Origin: an uncultured Mycoplasmatota bacterium
GTDB taxonomy: Bacteria > Bacillota_I > Bacilli_A > RF39 > UBA660
DNA: 9,716 nucleotides
Assembly (NCBI GenBank): GCA_900551925.1
Contig: URXR01000045.1
Span: 1-9,716 of the forward strand
Direction: 5' to 3'
The first letter of the stretch is position 1; each line of letters begins with the position of its first letter. This document shows positions 1 through 6,617 of the stretch, piece by piece. The notes below the pieces were generated by a model. It did not search any database and was not told the DNA's origin. It saw nothing but the letters and a program-made list of their open reading frames with translations. A program made the translations under genes and the position numbers.

Positions 1-5
1 GTTTG

Positions 6-14
6 TTATCCACA
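6..14 (+). promoter_or_regulatory. Perfect DnaA box
   Basis: TTATCCACA matches the canonical 9-bp DnaA box at every position. It is the only perfect copy I found in the non-coding parts of the window. It lies at the window edge, so a cluster may continue to the left. A single box is weak evidence for an origin, but its place in the dnaA-gyrA neighbourhood makes DnaA binding plausible. Confidence 0.6.
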
Positions 15-63
15 TTATAAATCGGTATCATTTTAACTAATGTTTAACACATTTTAATTACAA

Positions 64-79
64 TGTTTCACGTGAAACA
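64..79. other. parS site 1 (ParB-binding centromere)
   Basis: The 16-bp palindrome TGTTTCACGTGAAACA is identical to the Bacillus subtilis parS consensus. Here the dyad extends further, to a perfect 28-bp palindrome (58-85). parS sites load ParB, which spreads along DNA and recruits SMC for origin segregation. They cluster near the origin, which fits the dnaA-gyrA genes beside it. Confidence 0.95.
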
Positions 80-178
80 TTGTAAAATCCTAAAAAGAAC
101 AATAAATTTTAGCAATATTTACTTATTAACAATAAAAACTGTTGATATATTTAGCAAAAGAAATTAAAAATATCCTTA

Positions 179-194
179 TGTTTCACGTGAAACA
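179..194. other. parS site 2 (ParB-binding centromere)
   Basis: This is a second exact 16-bp copy of TGTTTCACGTGAAACA, 115 bp from the first site start to start. The dyad extends one base on each side (178-195). It lies in non-coding AT-rich DNA. Repetition of the exact sequence at short range rules out chance. Confidence 0.95.
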
Positions 195-326
195 TTAAGA
201 AAATAAATAATTATAAATACCTTAATTAAACAGTTTATAAGGGATTTCTCATAAACAAACTCAAAACATTAACTTAACAACAGATATTAACAAATCAGAG
301 ATTAAATAAACAAACTATTCTTACAA

Positions 327-346
327 ATTATTTCCCGGGAAATAAT
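327..346. other. Noc-binding-sequence-like palindrome
   Basis: ATTATTTCCCGGGAAATAAT is a perfect 20-bp palindrome. Its core at 330-343, ATTTCCCGGGAAAT, matches the published Noc-binding sequence of Bacillus subtilis. Noc is a ParB paralogue that binds such sites, associates with the membrane and blocks division over the nucleoid. The GC-rich core stands out in very AT-rich DNA and sits between parS sites 2 and 3. Noc itself is not in the window, so binding is inferred from the site alone. Confidence 0.8.
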
Positions 347-376
347 ATCCAATTTTTTCCAATTATCAAAACATTC

Positions 377-412
377 AAAAAGAGTGATATATTTATTCCA
401 ATATATCACCCT
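377..412 (-). terminator. Intrinsic terminator after gyrA
   Basis: On the minus strand, 401-412 pairs with 381-392 to form a stem of about 12 bp with one G-U pair and an 8-base loop. A short run of U residues follows (380-377). It lies about 27 bases past the gyrA stop and would end the recF-gyrB-gyrA transcript. parS site 3 lies between the stop codon and this hairpin and is therefore transcribed. Confidence 0.75.
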
Positions 413-422
413 AACTAATACA

Positions 423-438
423 TGTTTCACGTGAAACA
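423..438. other. parS site 3, abutting the gyrA stop codon
   Basis: This is the third exact copy of TGTTTCACGTGAAACA, 244 bp from site 2. It ends one base before the gyrA stop codon (439-441), so the palindrome occupies the start of the gyrA 3' untranslated region. ParB bound here would sit at the end of a highly expressed operon. Confidence 0.95.
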
Positions 439-2874
439 TTACTCACTATCTTCTTCTAAATCATCAGACTTTTCAGTAACAGTAACTGAAGTAACCAATT
501 GATTGTCCTTCAAATGCATTAATCTAACTCCTTGAGTATTTCTTCTCAAAGTAGAAATCCTACCAGCATCTAATCTAATAACAATTCCACTATCAGTAGT
601 AATAATAATATCATCATCATCACTAACACCCTTAAACGCCACTAACAATCCATTCTTATCCGTAACATTTAAAGCCTTAACACCTTTGCTACCTCTATGA
701 GTCAAACGATACTCATCAACATTAGTTTTCTTACCATAACCATTTTCAGTAACAACCAAAACTAATTCCGACTTATTAACAACTTCTGCCCCAATAACTT
801 TAGAATCACCTAAATCAATTCCCTTAACACCAGAAGCCGAGCGACCCATAACACGAACCTCATTCTCATTAAATCTAACCATTCTACCAGCAGCGGAAGC
901 CATCATAACCTCATCATTACCACCAGTAACTTTAACACTTATTAACTCATCATCATCCTTAAGACTAATCGCAATCTTACCGTTTTTTCTAATAGAATCA
1001 AATTCAGTAATCGAAGTTCTCTTAACCAAACCATTTCTCGTAAAGAAAATCAAATTCTTACTATTTTCATCTTTTCTACCAGCAATAATAGCATTAACAG
1101 ACTCATCTTTCTCAAGAGGTAAGATATTAACAATTGGCACACCCTTAGATTGCCTACTAAACTCTGGAATTTCATAACCTTTAACCCTATAGACTTTACC
1201 AAAATTAGTAAAGAACAATAAATAATCATGTGTCGAAGCAGTTATTAACAATTCCACAAAATCTTCCTCATTAGTAGCCATACCTTTAATACCAACACCT
1301 CCACGATTTTGAGTTCTATAAGTATTCACAAACAAACGTTTTATATATCCGTTTTTAGTCAATGATATCATAACATTTTCATCAGGAATCAACGCTTCAT
1401 CCTCAATATAATCAATCGCTGTCATATCAATATTAGTACGACGTTCATCACCATACTTAAGCGCTATTTCTCTCATTTCATCCTTAATTATAGCATCAAC
1501 CTTTTCACTACTAGCCAAAATTGCTTTAAGCTCTTCAATTAACTTAAGAGTTTCCACTAAATCATTTTCAATCTTACTACGTTCAAGACCAGTTAAACGA
1601 CGAAGTCTAAGTTCCAAAATAGCATCAGCTTGAGCATCACTAAGACCATACTTATCCTTTAAAGTTTCCTTAGCAATAACATCGCTTTCACTCTCACGAA
1701 TAATCTTAATAAAATCATCTAAATTATCAAGAGCAATCTTATAACCCTCTAAAATATGAGCCTTAGCAAGAGCCTTATCCAAATCAAACTTAGTACGACG
1801 AATAACAACTTCTCTTTGATGATCAATATACTTAACAATTATATCCTTTAAACCAAGTAATTTAGGGACACCTTGATCTAGCATAAGTAAAATTATACCA
1901 AAAGTATTTTGAAGTTGAGTATGCTTATATAAATTATTAAGAACAACATTAGGATTAGCATCTTTCTTCAAAGTAATTACAATTTTTACACCATAATCAC
2001 CAGCATTTTCCTCATGATAATCACTAATACCTTCCAAAACCTTATCACGAACTAAAGTAGCTATACGATTTTTTAAATCCATCGTATTAAGGCCATAAGG
2101 AATCTCAGAAATTACTATTCTGCTCTTATTATGTTCTTCCTCAATCTCAGCCTTACATCTAACTGTAATAACTCCACGTCCCGTTTCATAAGCCTTACGT
2201 ATACCACTATTACCTAAAATAGTAGCCCCAGTAGGAAAATCAGGACCTTTAATATACTGCATAAGTTCATCAAGAGTAATATCATTATTATCAATATAAG
2301 CAATACAACCATCAATTACTTCTTTTAAATTATGCGGAGGAATATTAGTAGCCATACCAACAGCAATTCCCATTGTACCATTTACTAAAATATTAGGAAA
2401 TCTACTAGGTAAAACCGCAGGTTCTTGCTTTTCTTCATCAAAATTAGGAACAAAATTAACAGTATTTTTATTTAAATCTCTAAGAAGTTCCAAACTTATT
2501 TTAGAAAGTCTAGCTTCAGTATAACGCATTGCGGCAGCACCATCGCCATCCATATTACCAAAGTTACCATGCCCATCTACTAACATATAACGATAACTAA
2601 AATCCTGAGCCATTCTAACAAGAGCTTCATAAATTGAACTATCGCCATGAGGATGGTAATTACCCATAACTTCCCCAACAGTTTTAGCACATTTTTTATG
2701 AGGTTTATCTGGAGTATATCCATTTTCATACATTGAATATAAAATTCTTCGATGAACAGGTTTTAAACCATCACGCAAATCAGGAAGTGCTCTAGCAACA
2801 ATAACACTCATCGAATAATCAATAAATGATTTTTTAACTTCATCAACAATATTATTTTCTTTTAATCTGTCCAT
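439..2874 (-). CDS. gyrA: DNA gyrase subunit A
   Basis: GyrA is the DNA-cleaving subunit of the A2B2 gyrase, which introduces negative supercoils using ATP. The protein has 811 residues, normal for the family. The N-terminal breakage-reunion domain carries the active-site tyrosine Y118 in AAAMRYTE. The quinolone-pocket residues are S79 and E83 in GDSSIYE, the sensitive state of staphylococci. A helical tower and coiled coil follow (about 350-470), then a six-bladed beta-pinwheel DNA-wrapping domain from about 495. The GyrA box reads QNRGGVG (522-528), with Val where Lys or Arg is usual. The tail is short and acidic. The ATG at 2874 has an AGGAGG at 2880-2885 with 5-base spacing. That Shine-Dalgarno shares bases with the gyrB stop codon, so the two subunits are translated in tandem. 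Identity is certain. Confidence 0.99.
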   Translation of the reverse strand: MDRLKENNIVDEVKKSFIDYSMSVIVARALPDLRDGLKPVHRRILYSMYENGYTPDKPHKKCAKTVGEVMGNYHPHGDSSIYEALVRMAQDFSYRYMLVDGHGNFGNMDGDGAAAMRYTEARLSKISLELLRDLNKNTVNFVPNFDEEKQEPAVLPSRFPNILVNGTMGIAVGMATNIPPHNLKEVIDGCIAYIDNNDITLDELMQYIKGPDFPTGATILGNSGIRKAYETGRGVITVRCKAEIEEEHNKSRIVISEIPYGLNTMDLKNRIATLVRDKVLEGISDYHEENAGDYGVKIVITLKKDANPNVVLNNLYKHTQLQNTFGIILLMLDQGVPKLLGLKDIIVKYIDHQREVVIRRTKFDLDKALAKAHILEGYKIALDNLDDFIKIIRESESDVIAKETLKDKYGLSDAQADAILELRLRRLTGLERSKIENDLVETLKLIEELKAILASSEKVDAIIKDEMREIALKYGDERRTNIDMTAIDYIEDEALIPDENVMISLTKNGYIKRLFVNTYRTQNRGGVGIKGMATNEEDFVELLITASTHDYLLFFTNFGKVYRVKGYEIPEFSRQSKGVPIVNILPLEKDESVNAIIAGRKDENSKNLIFFTRNGLVKRTSITEFDSIRKNGKIAISLKDDDELISVKVTGGNDEVMMASAAGRMVRFNENEVRVMGRSASGVKGIDLGDSKVIGAEVVNKSELVLVVTENGYGKKTNVDEYRLTHRGSKGVKALNVTDKNGLLVAFKGVSDDDDIIITTDSGIVIRLDAGRISTLRRNTQGVRLMHLKDNQLVTSVTVTEKSDDLEEDSE

Positions 2875-2883
2875 ATTAACCTC

Positions 2884-4806
2884 CTATACATCTAAATTAT
2901 CTGCAAAAGTTGCATTTTTCTCAATAAATTCTCGACGAGGCTCTACATCCTCTCCCATTAAAGTTCTAAAAATTTCATCAGCAGCAATTGCATCATCAAC
3001 TGTTATTTTTCTTAAAATTCTATTTTCACGAGACATAGTAGTATCACGAAGCTCATCAGCATCCATTTCTCCTAACCCTTTCATACGAGTAATAGTCCTC
3101 TTAGCATTAGCAGGCAAAGTTGCTAAATAATTATCACGTTCTTCCTCATCTAAAACATATTTTATAGTCTTCCCATGAACAATCTTAAAAAGCGGAGGTT
3201 GAGCAGCATAAACATGACCCACTTCTACCATCGGCCTAAAAAATCTATAAAATAAAGTAAGAAGTAAAACTCTAATATGTGATCCATCAACATCAGCATC
3301 GGTCATAATTATAATCTTGTCATAACGAAGTTTACTTAAATCAAAATCATTACCTATTCCCGTACCAAAAGCTGTAATCATCGTTTTTATTTCCTCGTTA
3401 GCCAAAGCTCTATCAAGCCTAGCTTTTTCAACATTTAAAATTTTACCACGAAGAGGAAGAACAGCTTGCGTCATAAAATCTCTACCAGTTTTCGCTGAAC
3501 CACCAGCAGAATCACCTTCGACCAAAAATATTTCCGATTCAGAAGGATCTTTACTCTTACAATCTGTAAGCTTTCCAAAGAAATTAGTAATCTCCAAATC
3601 TCCCTTTCGTCTAGTAGTTTCTCTAGCCCTTTTAGCAGCCACCCTAGCATGAGAAGCTGTAATAGCTTTTTGTACAATTACTTTAGCTTGATTAGGATTT
3701 TCCATCAAAAATCTCTCAAACCCAGCAGCAAAAATCTTATTAGCAATACCTCTAACTTCAATATTACCAAGTTTAGTCTTAGTTTGACCCTCAAACTGTG
3801 GATTAGGATGTTTACAAGAAACAATCATGGTAATACCTTCCTTAACATCCTCCCCTAAAAGATTATCATCTTTCTCCTTAAGAGCATTAATCTTTCTAGC
3901 ATACTTATTCAAAACCCTAGTAAGAGCCATTCTAACACCATCTTCATGAGTACCACCCTCATGAGTATTAATATTATTAACAAAAGAATAAATATTAGAA
4001 TTATAACCCTCATTATATTGAAGAGCTACCTCAATAGATATATCATTCTCAATACCAGAAACATCTATAATATCCTCATGTATAGGTTTCTTAGAAGAAT
4101 TAATCATCTTTACATATTCAGATATACCACCTTCATATAAAAACTCATCTTTCTTATCATTTTCTCTCTCATCACGTAAAATAAGTTTTAAATCTCTATT
4201 TAAGAAAGCTAATTCTCTAATTCTTTGTTTTAAAGTGTCATAATCAAACACTGTAGTCTCTTCAAAAATTTCTGGATCAGGTTTAAATGTTACTGTTGTC
4301 CCAGTCCTCTCCTTAGAGCATTCTCCTACTATCTCTAAAGATCCTTGAGGTTTACCACCATCAACATATTTTTGATAATAAACATTTCCATTTTTATAAA
4401 CATAAACCTCTAACCAAGAAGATAACGCATTAACAACTGAAGCTCCAACACCATGAAGCCCACCTGAAACTTTATATCCTCCACCACCAAACTTTCCTCC
4501 AGCATGAAGTACTGTAAAAACTGTTTCCACTGTTGAAAGTCCAGTTTTAGGATGAATATCAACCGGAATACCACGTCCATTATCCTTAACAGTTACTGTA
4601 TTATTTTTCCCAATAATTATTTCAATTGTATTGCAATAACCCGCTAAAGCCTCATCAATAGAGTTATCAACAATTTCCCAAACTAAATGATGAAGTCCAC
4701 GCGATCCAGTTGTACCAATATACATTCCCGGTCTCTTTCTAACAGCCTCAAGTCCTTCCAAAACTTGAATACTAGAAGAATCATAATTCTTTTCTTTATT
4801 ATCCAT
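2884..4806 (-). CDS. gyrB: DNA gyrase subunit B
   Basis: GyrB is the ATPase subunit of gyrase. From the ATG chosen here it has 640 residues, like other short Gram-positive GyrBs. The GHKL ATPase domain shows E44 and N48 in EIVDNSIDEA, D75 in DNGRGI and the Gly-rich ATP lid (103-121). The transducer contains K343 of the QTK loop. The TOPRIM domain has E430 in EGDSAGG and the metal-binding D503, D505 and D507 in TDADVDGSH. Residue K138 replaces the Arg that binds coumarins in many GyrBs. A GTG at 4815 gives a frame three codons longer, but it lies inside the AAGGAG Shine-Dalgarno (4815-4820). The ATG at 4806, 8 bases from that site, is the better start. This start overlaps the recF stop by 8 bases, implying translational coupling. 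Confidence 0.99.
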   Translation of the reverse strand: MDNKEKNYDSSSIQVLEGLEAVRKRPGMYIGTTGSRGLHHLVWEIVDNSIDEALAGYCNTIEIIIGKNNTVTVKDNGRGIPVDIHPKTGLSTVETVFTVLHAGGKFGGGGYKVSGGLHGVGASVVNALSSWLEVYVYKNGNVYYQKYVDGGKPQGSLEIVGECSKERTGTTVTFKPDPEIFEETTVFDYDTLKQRIRELAFLNRDLKLILRDERENDKKDEFLYEGGISEYVKMINSSKKPIHEDIIDVSGIENDISIEVALQYNEGYNSNIYSFVNNINTHEGGTHEDGVRMALTRVLNKYARKINALKEKDDNLLGEDVKEGITMIVSCKHPNPQFEGQTKTKLGNIEVRGIANKIFAAGFERFLMENPNQAKVIVQKAITASHARVAAKRARETTRRKGDLEITNFFGKLTDCKSKDPSESEIFLVEGDSAGGSAKTGRDFMTQAVLPLRGKILNVEKARLDRALANEEIKTMITAFGTGIGNDFDLSKLRYDKIIIMTDADVDGSHIRVLLLTLFYRFFRPMVEVGHVYAAQPPLFKIVHGKTIKYVLDEEERDNYLATLPANAKRTITRMKGLGEMDADELRDTTMSRENRILRKITVDDAIAADEIFRTLMGEDVEPRREFIEKNATFADNLDV

Positions 4807-5899
4807 TCTTTTCACTCCTTTTCTTTATCATGCCATTATTAACCGTAAAAACTGTTGCCTTATCTAAAATTTTATTACTAATATTATTAATATCAGTAGT
4901 AGTAATAATAAATTGAATATTACTCTTAATAAATTTTAATAAATTCTTACGTTTGTCTAAATCAATCTCACTAAAAATATCATCTAAAAGCACCACAGGA
5001 TAACTACCCTTAACTTCTTTAAATAAATTAATTTCTGCAAGCTTAAAAGCCAAAATAGCTAATCTCTGTAATCCCTGAGAACCATATAACTTTAAATCAA
5101 CATCATCAAGACAAAATATAAAATCATCTCGATGAGGACCATACATAGTAGAACCCTTTTCTATATCAGAAATATAATTATCCTTAAAAAAATTAAATAT
5201 TTCTTCTTTTTTAGAACAATTAATACTTTTTTTATAAACAATCTCTAAACCATCAAATTTAGAAAGCTTATAAAAAACCTCTTTAATATAAGAATTAATA
5301 CTTTTAAAAAACTCCTCTCGATATCTATAAATTACTAATATTCTATCCACTAAACTATCCGTAATAACATCTAAGTAATTATAATTAATATTTAAATAGT
5401 TCTTTCTAATATAATCATTTCGCATTTTTAAAATCTTATTATACTCATTCAAAGTATTTAAATAATCATTATATAACTGACAAAGTTCAATATTAATAAA
5501 ATTTCTTCTAAAAGAAGGAGCCTTTTTAACAATATCTAAATCATCAGGAGAAAACATAATAACATTCATATTAGAAACATAACTACTTATTTTACTAACA
5601 TTTTTATTATTAATTTTAGTAATTTTATCTCCTTTTCGATAAAAAACTTCTAATTTTTTAGGTAAATTTCCAATTTTTAAACTCCCCTTTACTCTAAAAA
5701 AATTCTTATCAATCGTTATTAATTCATCCTCAGAAGTACTCTTACATGATTTAGTAAAAGCTAAAACATAAATACTTTCTAGAATACTAGTCTTTCCTTG
5801 TGCATTTTTACCAATAAAAATATTAACATTTTTATTAAGCATTAAACTCATTTTTTCAATATTTCTAAAATTTGAAATTTCAACTGTTTTTAAATACAT
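4799..5899 (-). CDS. recF: DNA replication and repair protein RecF
   Basis: RecF is an SMC/ABC-type ATPase. With RecO and RecR it loads RecA onto gapped DNA at stalled forks. The 366 residues match family length. Visible motifs are Walker A GKNAQGKTS (30-38), FSPDDL (116-121), YGPHRDDF (253-260), an ABC-type signature YGSQGLQRL (272-280) and Walker B VVLLDDIFSEID (302-313). The N-terminus MYLKTVEISNFRN aligns with Bacillus RecF, and an in-frame stop two codons upstream excludes a longer start. No good Shine-Dalgarno lies next to the ATG; the nearest ones are more than 20 bases upstream. It is the first gene of the recF-gyrB-gyrA unit behind a consensus promoter. The usual yaaA (S4 domain) gene is absent just upstream and a comK-like gene stands there instead. 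Confidence 0.97.
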   Translation of the reverse strand: MYLKTVEISNFRNIEKMSLMLNKNVNIFIGKNAQGKTSILESIYVLAFTKSCKSTSEDELITIDKNFFRVKGSLKIGNLPKKLEVFYRKGDKITKINNKNVSKISSYVSNMNVIMFSPDDLDIVKKAPSFRRNFINIELCQLYNDYLNTLNEYNKILKMRNDYIRKNYLNINYNYLDVITDSLVDRILVIYRYREEFFKSINSYIKEVFYKLSKFDGLEIVYKKSINCSKKEEIFNFFKDNYISDIEKGSTMYGPHRDDFIFCLDDVDLKLYGSQGLQRLAILAFKLAEINLFKEVKGSYPVVLLDDIFSEIDLDKRKNLLKFIKSNIQFIITTTDINNISNKILDKATVFTVNNGMIKKRSEKNG

Positions 5900-5973
5900 A
5901 TTTTAAAATTTACCAATAATCACCTTTATTTTGCATCAACTCCGTAAACTAGTATTCCAGTACTTACTATTAC

Positions 5974-6002
5974 ATTATACCATAAAATGACCTAAAAAAA
6001 AA
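5974..6002 (-). promoter_or_regulatory. Sigma-A-type promoter for recF-gyrB-gyrA
   Basis: On the minus strand a perfect TATAAT (5979 to 5974) is preceded by TGG, giving an extended -10 box. Seventeen bases further upstream the -35 position is only a T run (6002-5997), so recognition probably rests on the extended -10. Initiation would fall near 5967, giving a leader of about 70 bases before recF. The -35 part overlaps the U tract of the comK terminator. It makes recF-gyrB-gyrA a transcription unit separate from dnaN. Confidence 0.65.
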
Positions 6003-6028
6003 CGATTTTAACTAATTAACCGTTTTTT
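5994..6028 (-). terminator. Probable weak terminator after comK
   Basis: Minus-strand AAAAAACG (6028-6021) pairs with CGTTTTTT (6004-5997). The 16-base loop can form a small inner TTAA/TTAA stem. Nine U residues run through and past the 3' arm (6002-5994). The hairpin overlaps the comK stop codon. Pairing is mostly A-U, so efficiency may be modest; because the A and T arms are symmetrical it could also act on plus-strand transcripts. Confidence 0.45.
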
Positions 6029-6471
6029 CTTGAATTTTTTCTATTATTAGAAATCGCTTCTAACATATTACATCTAAATATTTGATTTTTCATAGAAAAA
6101 TAAGGACAATTAATCAAAACATCTTGACCATCTTTAAATTTTACTAATGATTTTCGACCTATTTTTTCAACATTTCTAATATTCTTATAAGAAATCCATC
6201 CAACAGTAGGAGAATTAAGAGCCTCAGTAGGAAAAAAAATAAGTTTTTGTGACTCTTCCACTATAACAGGAATCTTATAAACACTACCTAAAATATCCTT
6301 AGAACCATCAACTCTACCACTCAAAGAACTACCAAAATACTTACAACTATTCTCCATAATTTCATAAGGAGATTCTTCCACAATATATTCGTCATTCAGC
6401 TCAATAACTCTTGACCTTTCATTATCATATGGTAAAATAGCTAAAGTTTCGTCGTTGATTTCATAATTCAT
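6016..6471 (-). CDS. comK: ComK-family competence transcription factor
   Basis: The 151-residue protein resembles ComK, the DNA-binding master activator of late competence (DNA-uptake) genes in Bacillus. Shared landmarks along its length include YEINDETLAILP (3-14), SCKYFGSSLSGR (42-53), IFFPTEALNSPTVGWIS (78-94) and the Asn-Gln-aromatic-Arg motif KNQIFR (128-133), each aligning with B. subtilis ComK as I recall it. It ends about 30 residues earlier than B. subtilis ComK (192 residues), so the C-terminal tail needed for MecA/ClpC turnover is absent. A GTG at 6480 gives a longer frame but overlaps the GGGAGG Shine-Dalgarno (6480-6485); the ATG at 6471, 8 bases away, is preferred. The gene has its own promoter and terminators and stands between dnaN and recF, an unusual site. 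Family assignment is confident; a role in competence is inferred. Confidence 0.88.
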   Translation of the reverse strand: MNYEINDETLAILPYDNERSRVIELNDEYIVEESPYEIMENSCKYFGSSLSGRVDGSKDILGSVYKIPVIVEESQKLIFFPTEALNSPTVGWISYKNIRNVEKIGRKSLVKFKDGQDVLINCPYFSMKNQIFRCNMLEAISNNRKNSRKNG

Positions 6472-6518
6472 CCAAAACACCTCCCAAAACCATAAATTAC
6501 AATAAAAATTGCACTACT

Positions 6519-6547
6519 CTTATACCACAACCAATAGTCGAAATTAA
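6519..6547 (-). promoter_or_regulatory. Putative promoter for comK
   Basis: On the minus strand TATAAG (6524-6519) is preceded by TGG, an extended -10 box. With a 17-base spacer the -35 is TTAATT (6547-6542), a poor match to TTGACA. It lies about 50 bases upstream of the comK start and after the dnaN terminator, where a separate promoter is needed. I see no AAAA-N5-TTTT ComK box pair nearby, so classical autoregulation is not evident. Confidence 0.4.
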
Positions 6548-6585
6548 TAGAAATATGTCGTTAATATAAAATTTTTCTAACAAAT

Positions 6586-6617
6586 AAAAAAAACTTATCA
6601 ACAACATTGTTAATAAG
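6586..6617 (-). terminator. Intrinsic terminator overlapping the dnaN stop codon
   Basis: On the minus strand 6617-6607 pairs with 6604-6594 in a near-perfect stem of about 11 positions (one G-U pair). The innermost pairs must open to leave a loop. Eight U residues follow (6593-6586). The hairpin begins in the last sense codons and contains the TAA stop, so dnaN has almost no 3' untranslated region. Each arm contains a 9-mer of the type repeated in the dnaA/dnaN gap (6595-6603 and 6608-6616). Confidence 0.8.

Larger units (their letters stand above)
1..438. other. Non-coding origin-proximal region with partition sites
   Basis: About 440 bases downstream of gyrA hold no credible gene. The stretch is very AT-rich and contains a perfect DnaA box at the left edge, three perfect parS palindromes, one Noc-type palindrome, the gyrA terminator, and three 9-mers of the form WTATYAACA (123-131, 140-148, 284-292) that also occur in the dnaA/dnaN gap. 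The density of binding sites suggests a centromere-like segment of the origin domain. Short open frames that start inside parS palindromes look accidental. What lies to the left is outside the window. Confidence 0.75.

Noticed and set aside
63..170. Plus-strand small open frame starting MFHVKH inside parS site 1, and a similar minus-strand frame from 439 toward 302
   Set aside because: The ATGTTTCACGTGAAACAT of any parS gives MFHVKH by chance. Neither frame has a Shine-Dalgarno, and the second runs through the gyrA terminator and the Noc-type palindrome.
233..256. Hairpin GTTTAT...ATAAAC in the non-coding left region
   Set aside because: A 6-bp AT-rich stem with a long, partly mismatched interior and no adjacent U tract on either strand; expected by chance in such DNA.
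3471..4140. Open frames overlapping gyrB in other frames and on the opposite strand
   Set aside because: They lie inside the well-supported gyrB frame, have no recognisable protein features and mirror its codon pattern.
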